Below, piece by piece: positions 49,957 through 57,143 of a stretch of 64,000 nt of DNA. Numbering within the stretch: position 1 is the stretch's first letter; each line of letters starts with the position of its first letter. Position numbers and translations under genes: made by a program. The DNA is from Streptococcus gallolyticus (GTDB taxonomy: Bacteria > Bacillota > Bacilli > Lactobacillales > Streptococcaceae), in NCBI GenBank assembly GCA_019794795.1, contig JAIMFC010000006.1:1-64000 (forward strand), in the 5' to 3' direction. The notes beneath the pieces are model-generated. The model had not been told where the DNA came from. It was given only the letters and a program-made list of their open reading frames with translations, and made no database searches.

Positions 49957-50451
49957 ATGGTCAATATAACAGATGTAAAACAGATTCTTCAATTTGCAAT
50001 AGATGCGGAGATTAAAGTCTTTCTTGATGGTGGCTGGGGTGTAGATGCTCTTCTTGGATATCAGTCAAGAGCCCATAATGATATTGACATTTTTGTAGAA
50101 AAGAACGATTATCAGAACTTTATAGAAATAATGAAAGCTAATGGCTTTTATGAGATTAAGATGGAATATACAACATTGAACCATACTGTATGGGAAGATT
50201 TGAAAAACAGAATTATTGATTTGCATTGTTTTGAATATACGGACGAAGGTGAAATTCTTTATGATGGGGATTGTTTTCCGGTAGAAACTTTTTCGGGTAA
50301 AGGAAGAATTGAGGAAATAGAGGTTTCCTGTATTGAACCATATAGTCAAGTAATGTTCCATCTGGGATACGAGTTTGATGAAAATGATGCACATGATGTG
50401 AAGTTATTGTGTGAGACATTTCATATCGAAATTCCAAATGAGTATAGATAA
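49957..50451 (+). CDS. lnu(C): Lincosamide nucleotidyltransferase Lnu(C)
   Basis: The 164-aa enzyme adenylylates lincomycin and, to a lesser extent, clindamycin. The nucleotidyltransferase motif is FLDGGWGVDALLG..RAHNDIDIFV (about 21-46), with the acidic pair DID. The length equals the known Lnu(C). The start at 49957 lies 23 bases past the transposase stop with an AGATG-type weak ribosome site (GGAGATG); an upstream frame from 49888 is antisense-like overlap and not needed. The gene ends about 80 bp before the right end of the transposon. Confidence 0.95.
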   Translation: MVNITDVKQILQFAIDAEIKVFLDGGWGVDALLGYQSRAHNDIDIFVEKNDYQNFIEIMKANGFYEIKMEYTTLNHTVWEDLKNRIIDLHCFEYTDEGEILYDGDCFPVETFSGKGRIEEIEVSCIEPYSQVMFHLGYEFDENDAHDVKLLCETFHIEIPNEYR

Positions 50452-50532
50452 CTGCAAATAACAGTTTGTAGGGGAGTTCTGATACTCCCCTATAAAAATG
50501 GCTATTTATCAACTGTTTGTTGTGACATAGCC

Positions 50533-50540
50533 TACCCTAA
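50533..50540 (+). repeat. Target-site duplication, right copy
   Basis: TACCCTAA, identical to 48790-48797, directly after the right end. Confidence 0.85.
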
Positions 50541-50551
50541 ATTACCCTCTG

Positions 50552-50743
50552 AGTAAGCACGACCTTAAAGACTTAAAGGAACGGTGCAACGAGCAGAGCT
50601 GGGAACAGGGCTTGCATGTGCCGGAGAAAGGAAAGACATTTGCTGGAGAAGTCCGGGAAGAAACGGTGGCATGGAGCAAAGACACCTATATTGCTTATAA
50701 AGCACCATTCATAGAGAAAATTTACGCTGAAATAGGACTATGA
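50552..50743 (+). pseudogene. Relaxase (MobA/MobL-like), right fragment
   Basis: Reads SKHDLKDLKERCNEQSWEQG, LHVPEKGKTFAGEVREETVAW and SKDTYIAYKAP, ending at a stop at 50743. It continues the left fragment, whose last residues are KLQW; in intact relaxases of this family the two parts are joined at this point. The downstream half of the relaxase is also missing. Confidence 0.75.
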
Positions 50744-50879
50744 AAAATCTAAGTTTATCGAACTTAGCAAACTATAAGTTTCTAAGAGATAAAACCTATA
50801 AAACTTGTACGGATATTGTAGGGTAGGAAAAGAAATCTTCCTCTATACTAAAATAAACCGAATGAAAAGGGGGATCGAA

Positions 50880-51779
50880 GTGAATATTATCAAGTCGTTT
50901 AACAATACGATTGATTATCTTGAAACAGTTCTTGATGATGAAATTGACGAAAAGAAAGTAGCACAGCTATCCGGATATTCGTACTCGATGTTTAGTCGCT
51001 TGTTTTCTATTCTGACCGAAACAACGCTCTCAGAATATTTAAGAAGCAGAAGATTGACGGAAGCAGCCGTTATTTTAAGAGATACGGACGAAAAGATTAT
51101 TGATGTTGCCTTCAAATTCGGATATGAGTCATCGGATTCGTTTGGAACAGCTTTTAAGAATTTTCATGGATTTACTCCTTCAGAGGTAAGAAACGGGAAA
51201 CCATTCAAATTAGTATCACGAGTGCAATTATCACTCAGTGTAAGAGGAGGAAGAAGTATGAATATTACAATTCAAAAGAAAAAAGCATTTACAGTTGCAG
51301 GGATCAATGAAAATAGCATCAATTCATCATTATGTTCAGGTATATGGGGGAAATTGTTTTCTAAGGTTAGCCATGAAGAAATCTCAAAATTTGGGACAGG
51401 AGAATCTGTTGGGGTTTGCCACGATATATTAAACCTTGATAATCATGATGTTTTAGAATCCAATACAATTAGCTATATGGCAGGCTATATTGTTAATGAT
51501 GTGGATAAAGCAAGAAGCATAGGCTTAGATGTTTTGGAAGTGGAAGAAGCGGAGTATGCTGTTGTAGAATTAATAGGATCTGTTCCGGATTGTATTCATA
51601 ACGGATGGAAATATGCGTTGGAAGTTTTCTTCCCTGAGCATGGTTATGTTCATTCAGGAAAACCTGACTTTGAATATTATTATGAAGGTGATATGGATAG
51701 TAAAGATTATAAAATGGAGCTTTGGATTCCGATAACTAAAGCTAAAAAAATACCAGTTAATCTATCTGATACCTTTTAA
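50880..51779 (+). CDS. AraC-type regulator with GyrI-like effector domain
   Basis: The 299-aa protein starts with GTG at 50880 behind AAAAGGGGG. Two AraC helix-turn-helix units occupy about 8-105 (KKVAQLSGYSYSMFSRLFS and DVAFKFGYESSDSFGTAFKNFHGFTPSEVR). The rest (about 125-295; ITIQKKKAFTVAGI to MELWIPI) is a GyrI-like effector-binding domain that can bind small, hydrophobic or drug-like molecules, as in Rob and BmrR. It is probably a drug-responsive activator, but no efflux gene is next to it. It ends at the junction to a recombinase fragment. Confidence 0.82.
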   Translation: MNIIKSFNNTIDYLETVLDDEIDEKKVAQLSGYSYSMFSRLFSILTETTLSEYLRSRRLTEAAVILRDTDEKIIDVAFKFGYESSDSFGTAFKNFHGFTPSEVRNGKPFKLVSRVQLSLSVRGGRSMNITIQKKKAFTVAGINENSINSSLCSGIWGKLFSKVSHEEISKFGTGESVGVCHDILNLDNHDVLESNTISYMAGYIVNDVDKARSIGLDVLEVEEAEYAVVELIGSVPDCIHNGWKYALEVFFPEHGYVHSGKPDFEYYYEGDMDSKDYKMELWIPITKAKKIPVNLSDTF

Positions 51780-51780
51780 C

Positions 51781-51849
51781 GATATCTCGATAGGACTTAA
51801 AGGCGAAATCGCGGTTCGCTTCCTGCAAGGAACTGAGGTAGATTTATAG
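51781..51849 (+). pseudogene. 3' end of a second serine recombinase (remnant)
   Basis: In one frame it reads DISIGLKGEIAVRFLQGTEVDL and stop, matching the last residues of recombinase 2 (IRIGLDGEITVCLLEGTEVDL). By eye the bases agree at about 75-80%, with the last 20 identical. The fragment is directly next to the AraC-like stop codon. It is too diverged to be a fresh duplication, so it is the tail of another recombinase gene. Confidence 0.8.
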
Positions 51850-51856
51850 AGTAAAG

Positions 51857-51903
51857 AAAGGCTGTGACGACAGTGGGAACCCACTGTGGTTACAGCCTTT
51901 TTT
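51857..51903 (+). terminator. Terminator after recombinase remnant
   Basis: AAAGGCTGT (51857-51865) and CAGTGGG pair with CCCACTG and ACAGCCTTT (to 51900), a long stem with two mismatches, then T-run. It is the likely original terminator of the recombinase operon. Confidence 0.85.
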
Positions 51904-51953
51904 GCGTTTTTGTGGTAGAATCAAATTGTAGAACAATTTGGAGGTCATAAGAT

Positions 51954-52607
51954 ATTAGTCGACTTTATGATTCGATTGAAGAATCCTTCCGATTCAGTGA
52001 GTATTTGAATTTCAGCGATTATACTGAACTAAAGAATTTTAATTCAAATAGTGTTGTATTCGAAATTGAAAACAAAATAGATGGTCAGTTAATTAGTTTT
52101 GAGGCTGATACAGATATTAACGCCTATGAAGGATCCGAAAGTTTCCTATATTTAAAGTATAAAAAAGATGGAAGTTCAAGTTCAGAATCAATTGGAAGAG
52201 TGTCCTATACTAATGGAGAGGTTGAATTCGATGAGTTTCAAGGTACTTATATGCCGGTCCAGATGGATGGTGTTTCAGAGCACGAACTGTCTAGATTAGG
52301 TAGTAAAATGGTTGATATAATAAATAGTGATTTTATAGACTATAAGGATTTGGTGGGAAGTTCCGAATATTCCATTATTAAAGACGGTGGTTCTTATCCA
52401 ATTTTAGATTTACCATGTCAAGAGTGTGGAGAGTATTGGATATGTATTGACGAAGCTTTTACTGACAGAGGAAAGTGTTTGAACTGTGGAGAAATAAATG
52501 AGGTGACAGGCTGTGAGCGTTGTGGCGGCTATGATTTTGGTACACCTAGTGATTATGACTATCCATTTTTATGTGATAGCTGCTGTAATTACTATAAAGA
52601 AGAGTAA
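51954..52607 (+). CDS. Zinc-ribbon protein of unknown function (217 aa, possible ATT start)
   Basis: The frame is open from 51954, eight bases after GGAGGT, with ATT as its first codon; the next in-frame start of standard type is TTG at 52005 with no ribosome site. The extra 17 residues (SRLYDSIEESFRFSEYL) look protein-like, so the early start is plausible. Residues 20-125 form a beta-rich domain. The C-terminus carries eight or more cysteines: CQECGEYWICIDEAF, KCLNCGEINEVTGCERCGGY and FLCDSCCNYY, two to three zinc ribbons. Related proteins without known role occur in Firmicutes mobile elements and near toxin-antitoxin genes. Function is unknown. Confidence 0.65.
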   Translation: MSRLYDSIEESFRFSEYLNFSDYTELKNFNSNSVVFEIENKIDGQLISFEADTDINAYEGSESFLYLKYKKDGSSSSESIGRVSYTNGEVEFDEFQGTYMPVQMDGVSEHELSRLGSKMVDIINSDFIDYKDLVGSSEYSIIKDGGSYPILDLPCQECGEYWICIDEAFTDRGKCLNCGEINEVTGCERCGGYDFGTPSDYDYPFLCDSCCNYYKEE

Positions 52608-52938
52608 ATAAATTCCGTTCCACAGTATCATTCTAAAATAACTTTCAATCCCTTTCGTCTATTAGTATAGAAGAAAGCTCTCAGCACACGTGGAGTGCGT
52701 AGTGTTGCTACAACGAAGCAACGGGTAAAAATCCTTTATTTTAAGCACTTTTTCAAGCATTTTGTCTTTATTGAAAAGAGTGATTTTGACATAAAAAAGG
52801 TTCAAAAAAAGTACATTGATGTGAATGTCTGTTTGGATGTCGACTGCGTAGACAAAAAATAGATACGTCATAAAATATAATAGTTCAACGAGAACATTTT
52901 AATAAGTGTTCTCGTTTTTTTATTTTAAGGAGGAATTC
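52608..52938. other. Non-coding border between the resistance/phage segment and the ICE
   Basis: The stretch holds an inverted repeat GTTGCT/AGCAAC (52704-52722), a hydrophobic minus-strand frame that I regard as a shadow, a TATAAT box (52876-52881) and a terminator (listed separately). An element end should lie near here because the replication initiator side of ICESa2603-type elements is close to one terminus. I could not identify attachment sites. Confidence 0.4.
52889..52920 (+). terminator. Terminator before the ICE genes
   Basis: CGAGAACA (52889-52896) pairs with TGTTCTCG (52907-52914), followed by a run of T. It separates the ICE operon from upstream transcription. Confidence 0.8.
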
Positions 52939-53106
52939 ATGAAAAAGAAGGAACAATCATCACGCCAAATCGTGATGTGTCATCTCGTGGCTATTTTAGG
53001 CGTTGATATTGAGAAAGCAACTCATCTGGTTGATGAATTGGAACAAGTAGGTTTAATCCGATTTGATGAATTCGGAAATGTTGGACTTTTAGTCTTGGAG
53101 GGATAA
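52939..53106 (+). CDS. Small ICE protein before the replication initiator (55 aa)
   Basis: Begins MKKKEQSSRQIVMCHLVAILGVDIEKATHLVDELEQ after AAGGAGG, and ends LVLEG. It has the pattern of a small winged-helix or helix-turn-helix protein and is 2 bases ahead of the RepA-like gene. Genes of this size at this position are usual in ICESa2603-type elements. It may help control the replication initiator. Confidence 0.7.
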   Translation: MKKKEQSSRQIVMCHLVAILGVDIEKATHLVDELEQVGLIRFDEFGNVGLLVLEG

Positions 53107-53108
53107 TC

Positions 53109-53927
53109 ATGAAACGTATTACCGCTAATCAATATCAAACATCAGAGCGTTATTATAAACTCCCTAAAATTTTGTTTGAGAGTGAACGTTATAAGGATAT
53201 GAAGCTGGAGGTTAAGGTAGCCTACGCGGTTTTAAAGGATCGGTTGGAGTTGTCTTTGAGTAAGGGCTGGATTGATGAGGATGGGGCTATTTATTTGATT
53301 TATTCCAATTCAAATCTGATGGCACTATTAGGCTGTTCAAAGTCAAAACTACTCTCTATCAAGAAAACCTTACGCGAATATGGCTTAATTGATGAAGTCC
53401 AACAGTCCTCTAGCGAAAAAGGTCAAATGGCAAATAAAATTTACTTGGGGGAATTAGAACATGAAACTACCCCAGTCTTACATTCAGACGGGGCTAGTGT
53501 TAAAAAAACACTAGGGGGGTCTCAAAGAAAGACGGGGCCGGTCTTAAATTCAGCCCCTAGTGAGACTGAAGGAAGTGAGACTAAATATAGTGAAACTAAA
53601 GGGAGTGATTTCCTTATTGAGGACGAGGAGGAGAGGCAGCTGGTAGATGAGAAACAAGAAGAGAACTTTACTTCAAAAGTCGATGGCGTGACCAAGTACG
53701 ATCGAGACTATATTTGGGGTTTGGTTCATGACCAGTTAAGACAGACGGGTCTATCTCAGTCAGCTAGTGACTATGCCATGATTTATTTTAGTGACCGTTA
53801 TCAGTATGCATTGGAACATATGCGATTTGCTCGGTCAGCGGAAGTAATAGCTGAATATGTATTTAATGGTGTGCTGTCAGAGTGGACCAAGCAACTGAGA
53901 CGACACGAAGTAAAGGGAGGTGATTAA
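53109..53927 (+). CDS. ICE replication initiator (RepA N-terminal family)
   Basis: The 272-aa protein opens with the RepA_N signature: MKRITANQYQTSERYYKLPKILFESERYKDMKLEVKVAYAVLKDRLELSL, then NSNLMALLGCSKSKLLSIKKTLREYGLI, a winged helix that binds iterons. A serine- and glutamate-rich linker follows (about 130-190), and a C-terminal helical domain (YIWGLVHDQLRQTGLSQSASDYAMIYF) for interaction with host replication proteins. In ICEs it probably replicates the excised circle. Confidence 0.88.
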   Translation: MKRITANQYQTSERYYKLPKILFESERYKDMKLEVKVAYAVLKDRLELSLSKGWIDEDGAIYLIYSNSNLMALLGCSKSKLLSIKKTLREYGLIDEVQQSSSEKGQMANKIYLGELEHETTPVLHSDGASVKKTLGGSQRKTGPVLNSAPSETEGSETKYSETKGSDFLIEDEEERQLVDEKQEENFTSKVDGVTKYDRDYIWGLVHDQLRQTGLSQSASDYAMIYFSDRYQYALEHMRFARSAEVIAEYVFNGVLSEWTKQLRRHEVKGGD

Positions 53928-53928
53928 G

Positions 53929-54024
53929 ATGATTTAGTGGATACTAGGTGGAATCTATCTGATTTCTATCGTCATTTTGATTGTTGAAATCATCTGTGCA
54001 CCAGAAATGGATGATCATATATAA
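53929..54024 (+). pseudogene. Tiny membrane protein with an in-frame amber codon
   Basis: After a GGGAGG site the frame reads M-I-stop-WILGGIYLISIVILIVEIICAPEMDDHI-stop. The TAG at 53935-53937 interrupts what would be a 30-residue single-span membrane protein. Removing it would give MI(x)WILGGIYL. It may be inactivated, or translation may start elsewhere. Confidence 0.5.
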
Positions 54025-54027
54025 GCA

Positions 54028-54056
54028 AGAGTTTTACAAGTGTAAGGCTCTTTTTT
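54028..54056 (+). terminator. Hairpin with T-run before the ICE methyltransferase
   Basis: AGAG(tt)TTACA (54028-54038) pairs with TGTAA(gg)CTCT (54041-54051), and T5 follows. It may act as an attenuator, since the methyltransferase begins 20 bases later. Confidence 0.55.
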
Positions 54057-54075
54057 AGTTGGAAAGAGAGGAAAA

Positions 54076-55431
54076 ATGAAATTTTTAGATTTATTTGCTG
54101 GGATAGGCGGTTTTAGGCTAGGGATGGAATCACAGGGTCATAAATGCCTGGGCTTTTGTGAAATTGATAAATTCGCCAGAACATCTTATAAAGCCATGTT
54201 TAACACAGAAGGGGAAATAGAATACCATGACATTAAAGAGGTCACAGACCATGACTTTAGACAATTTAGAGGGCAAGTGGACATCATCTGCGGGGGATTT
54301 CCTTGCCAAGCTTTTTCTCTCGCAGGAAGACGACTGGGATTTGAAGATACTCGAGGGACTCTCTTTTTTGAGATTGCTCGAGCGGCCAAACAAATCCAAC
54401 CACGTTTTCTATTTTTGGAAAACGTCAAAGGCCTACTCAATCACGACGAGGGACGGACGTTTGCCACTATCCTCTCCACGTTGGATGAATTGGGGTATGA
54501 TGTCGAATGGCAGGTGCTTAACAGTAAGGACTTCCAAGTCCCGCAAAACAGAGAGCGGGTCTTTATTATCGGACATTCTAGAAGATACCGTTCCAGATTC
54601 ATATTTCCTCTCAGAAGAGAAAACAGCCCAGCTCATCTTGAAAGGCTAGGAAATATCAATCCCTCTAAACGTGGTTTGAATGGTGAAGTCTATCTGACGA
54701 ATGGACTTGCTCCTACACTAACAAGAGGTAAAGGAGAGGGAGCTAAAATCGCCATTCCAGTCTTAACACCAGATAGACTAGAAAAACGGCAACATGGTCG
54801 TCGATTTAAGGACAATCAAGACCCTATGTTTACTTTGACAAGTCAAGACAGACACGGAGTTGTTGTCGCAGGAAATCTGCCGACTAGCTTTGACCAGACT
54901 GGAAGAGTATTCGACACTTCTGGTTTGTCACCAACCTTGACCACCATGCAAGGTGGAGACAAGGTGCCAAAGATTTTGCTGAGGGAGGAACTGCCATTTC
55001 TGAAAATCAAGGAAGCCACAAAAACAGGCTACGCAAAGGCAACTCTTGGAGACTCTGTCAATCTGGCTTATCCAGACTCAACCAAACGTAGGGGACGTGT
55101 GGGAAAGGGAATATCCAATACTCTAACGACTTCAGACAATATGGGAGTGGTGGTTGCTGCTTTGGAATATCGACAGGATAAGTGGTATGAAGTCACAGGC
55201 ATTGTCTTAGAGGGGAAACTTTATCGCCTGAGAATAAGACGACTGACACCAAGAGAGTGTTTCAGACTTCAAGGCTTTCCTGACTGGGCTTATGAAAGAG
55301 CAGAGGGGGTTTCTAGTAAGAGCCAACTATACAAACAGGCCGGCAATAGCGTGACTGTCACAGTTATTGAAGCCATTGCCAGAGAATTTAGAAGAACGGA
55401 AGAGGATGAAAAACATGAACCTACTACATAA
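54076..55431 (+). CDS. ICE C5-cytosine DNA methyltransferase
   Basis: The 451-aa enzyme has motif I LDLFAGIGGFRLGMESQG (4-21), the catalytic Cys in GGFPCQAFS (about residue 77), LENVKGLL (motif VI), VPQNRERVFIIGH (motif VIII), RRLTPRECFRLQGFPDWAYER (IX) and YKQAGNSVTVTV (X). The recognition region has two copies of a segment typical of enzymes with DRHGVV and TLTTMQGGDK. It is related to the phage enzyme at 21540. It lacks an adjacent endonuclease. As ICESa2603-type elements carry a methylase here, it probably protects the incoming ICE from host restriction. Its end overlaps the next reading frame. Confidence 0.92.
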   Translation: MKFLDLFAGIGGFRLGMESQGHKCLGFCEIDKFARTSYKAMFNTEGEIEYHDIKEVTDHDFRQFRGQVDIICGGFPCQAFSLAGRRLGFEDTRGTLFFEIARAAKQIQPRFLFLENVKGLLNHDEGRTFATILSTLDELGYDVEWQVLNSKDFQVPQNRERVFIIGHSRRYRSRFIFPLRRENSPAHLERLGNINPSKRGLNGEVYLTNGLAPTLTRGKGEGAKIAIPVLTPDRLEKRQHGRRFKDNQDPMFTLTSQDRHGVVVAGNLPTSFDQTGRVFDTSGLSPTLTTMQGGDKVPKILLREELPFLKIKEATKTGYAKATLGDSVNLAYPDSTKRRGRVGKGISNTLTTSDNMGVVVAALEYRQDKWYEVTGIVLEGKLYRLRIRRLTPRECFRLQGFPDWAYERAEGVSSKSQLYKQAGNSVTVTVIEAIAREFRRTEEDEKHEPTT

Positions 55432-55843
55432 GAAAAGTATCCTAGATTGTACTGAATTAGAGGAACGTATTCACCAAGCTGAAACCAATCAGCTATTACA
55501 AAAGATACTGTCACTCCCCAATTTTGATTGTGACTTTGAGGTGACTTTTGAAGATGATTACCACAAAGAGATGAATGATCCCCTATTCTATGAATCCAAT
55601 CTTCATCGGATTTCGGATTTTATGGAAACTAGGGATATTAAAAATGGTGTAGATACTCTCTTGACGAATGACAATCACCTGGCCTTTCGTGCCTTTGGTG
55701 AAAATTATTCTGCTAGGGGAAAGGAGGGCATTTTAACGACTCTAGTGACGGTCAAGTGCTTTGGTGAAGGACGGATGCCCATTGATATGAGTCGCTATTT
55801 CTCAACTCCTGAACCAACAGTTGAAAATAGCCTAACCCTATAA
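55415..55843 (+). CDS. ICE protein of unknown function (142 aa)
   Basis: The start MNLLHKKSILDCTELEERI at 55415 is 9 bases after GAGG; ATG at 55406 is also possible and adds three residues. The protein has a helical N-terminus (EERIHQAETNQLLQKI) and a beta-rich C-terminus (EGILTTLVTVKCFGEGRMPIDMSRYF). It overlaps the end of the methyltransferase and precedes the Spx-like gene by 10 bases. No family recognised. Confidence 0.6.
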   Translation: MNLLHKKSILDCTELEERIHQAETNQLLQKILSLPNFDCDFEVTFEDDYHKEMNDPLFYESNLHRISDFMETRDIKNGVDTLLTNDNHLAFRAFGENYSARGKEGILTTLVTVKCFGEGRMPIDMSRYFSTPEPTVENSLTL

Positions 55844-55853
55844 GGAGGTGCCT

Positions 55854-56237
55854 ATGCTTGAGGTATATCTAGGAAATAATACCAATACAAATCAAGACTT
55901 ACTAACCATTTTGACCACCTATGGGGTGACTTATCGTTGTATAAAAGCGTGTGATGTAAACCGTGAAATCTTACTGTCACTCTTTGCCAAAACCACGGAT
56001 TGTTTTGAGTTGCTGTCGCCACGATTTCTTCGCTTTAAGCGTCAATATACGATAAGTTTGAATGAGATGATTCAGCTTATTCTCCAAAAGCCAGATCAGA
56101 ATCTTCGGCTGCCTCTCATTGTCTGTCAGAATCATGTCTATCCAGCTATTGGGCTAGACGAAGTGCGAACCTTTCTTCCCAGACAGGTAAAAGAAGAGTT
56201 GTTTCAGGCCAGCTTGATGAAACAAGTGACAGGATAG
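55854..56237 (+). CDS. Spx/ArsC-like family protein (127 aa)
   Basis: Starts MLEVYLGNNTNTNQDLLTILTTYGVTYRC after GGAGG. The C-terminal part SLNEMIQLILQKPDQNLRLPLIVCQNHVYPAIGLDEVRTFLPRQ resembles that of Spx ([26 protein letters not shown]). The N-terminal CxxC of Spx is absent from the usual position; a Cys pair (RCIKAC) lies later. Spx proteins bind the RNA polymerase alpha subunit and redirect transcription under thiol stress. This copy could tune ICE gene expression to host stress; that is an inference. Confidence 0.6.
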   Translation: MLEVYLGNNTNTNQDLLTILTTYGVTYRCIKACDVNREILLSLFAKTTDCFELLSPRFLRFKRQYTISLNEMIQLILQKPDQNLRLPLIVCQNHVYPAIGLDEVRTFLPRQVKEELFQASLMKQVTG

Positions 56238-56245
56238 GAGTGAAG

Positions 56246-56479
56246 ATGAATGAACGATTTTGGGATAATTTAGAAATCATTCTGGCCGAAAAAGACCTCA
56301 CTTGGGCAGAACTAGCTCGAAAGGTATTCAAAGGTCAATATGTTTATCCAAGTGAATTTAATCGCCTCTATCAAAAATTACGGCATTACAAATCCAATCG
56401 TCTGATGCCACAAACAAGATGGGTTGAGCGTATTGTTCTAGTCTTAGAAATTGATTATGAAGATTTATTTAAGAGGTGA
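56246..56479 (+). CDS. XRE-like small DNA-binding protein (77 aa)
   Basis: The start MNERFWDNLEIILAEKDLTWAEL at 56246 follows AGGAG. The helix-turn-helix runs about residues 14-45 (LTWAELARKVFKGQYVYPSEFNRLYQKLRHY) and is atypical because of a long loop between helices. The rest (TRWVERIVLVLEIDYEDLF) is the common end of Cro/C1-type domains. It overlaps the stop region of the Spx-like gene closely and is followed by a membrane protease. Confidence 0.65.
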   Translation: MNERFWDNLEIILAEKDLTWAELARKVFKGQYVYPSEFNRLYQKLRHYKSNRLMPQTRWVERIVLVLEIDYEDLFKR

Positions 56480-56481
56480 CA

Positions 56482-57066
56482 ATGATAAGGATAGTGGTGT
56501 TTTATCTAGCTATACAGCTTAACGGTCTTCTGGTGAGTTTATACCTGAAAGAGTATCTGACAATAGAGGGTATAGTCTTGCTACAATTGGTCCTATTAAG
56601 TGTGACTTGCTTAGAGATTGCCCGTCATAAAACTCTTCAAGCAAAAAAAATAACCTTAAGAAATCGCCTAAGTTGGTTGCTTCTTGGTTTTGTGTCTATG
56701 GTTGCTTTTGCAGTCTTCATCAGCTTCCTATTTCCAGTTCAGACTAGGAATCAAGCGGTATTGGTACAAGTAGGAAAGCAGGTTCCTCATGTTATCTTTT
56801 TATTGTTTCTAGCCAATGCAAGCATACTTGAAGAGATTGTTTATAGGCAATTTCTGTGGGAAAAATTGATATTCCCTTTTGTACAAATAGGCGTGACCAG
56901 TATTCTCTTTGTTCTATCCCATGGCCCCAATCAGTTAGGGAGTTGGCTCATGTATAGCTGTCTTGGCTTGACCTTGGCTGCTATTCGATTGAAAACTGAT
57001 TGTATGACGGCAATCATCTTACATTTACTTTGGAATAGTTTGGCTTATGTCGTAACTTTCTTGTGA
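56482..57066 (+). CDS. CPBP-family intramembrane metalloprotease (CAAX-like)
   Basis: The 194-aa protein (ATG at 56482 after AGAGGTG) has about five to six membrane helices, and the family motifs EEIVYRQFLW (EExxxR, about 118-127), FVLSHGPNQLGSW (His in the second motif) and ILHLLWNSL (third motif). CPBP proteases in streptococci often serve bacteriocin immunity; in ICEs they may process a surface or pheromone-type peptide. All metal-binding residues are present. Confidence 0.82.
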   Translation: MIRIVVFYLAIQLNGLLVSLYLKEYLTIEGIVLLQLVLLSVTCLEIARHKTLQAKKITLRNRLSWLLLGFVSMVAFAVFISFLFPVQTRNQAVLVQVGKQVPHVIFLLFLANASILEEIVYRQFLWEKLIFPFVQIGVTSILFVLSHGPNQLGSWLMYSCLGLTLAAIRLKTDCMTAIILHLLWNSLAYVVTFL

Positions 57067-57143
57067 TACCAAAATCAAGAGTGTTTCCGTATTATGGAAA
57101 CACCTTATGTTTGAGAGGAAATCGAAAAAAAGAGGAGGTCACC

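Larger units (their letters stand above)
48798..50532 (+). mobile_element. MTnSag1-type transposon (ISSag10 transposase + lnu(C))
   Basis: The 1,735-bp element has imperfect terminal inverted repeats: the left end GGCTCTGTCACAACAAA(TGG)TTGAT (outer part) pairs with the right end, read inward as GGCTATGTCACAACAAA(CAG)TTGAT. Both ends carry an 8-bp direct repeat (TACCCTAA). It holds only a transposase of the IS1595 family and lnu(C), the composition described for MTnSag1 of S. agalactiae. Intact ends, duplication and transposase suggest a recent insertion that may still be mobile. Confidence 0.92.

Noticed and set aside
52736-52748. TTATTTTAAGCAC as the ICESa2603 attachment core near rplL
   Set aside because: It differs from the core I remember (TTATTTAAGAGTAAC) at several bases, and no rplL end is next to it.
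52662-52871. Minus-strand frame of 69 codons rich in Phe, Leu and Val
   Set aside because: No ribosome site, low-complexity A/T origin, and it lies over hairpins and a promoter-like box in a border region.
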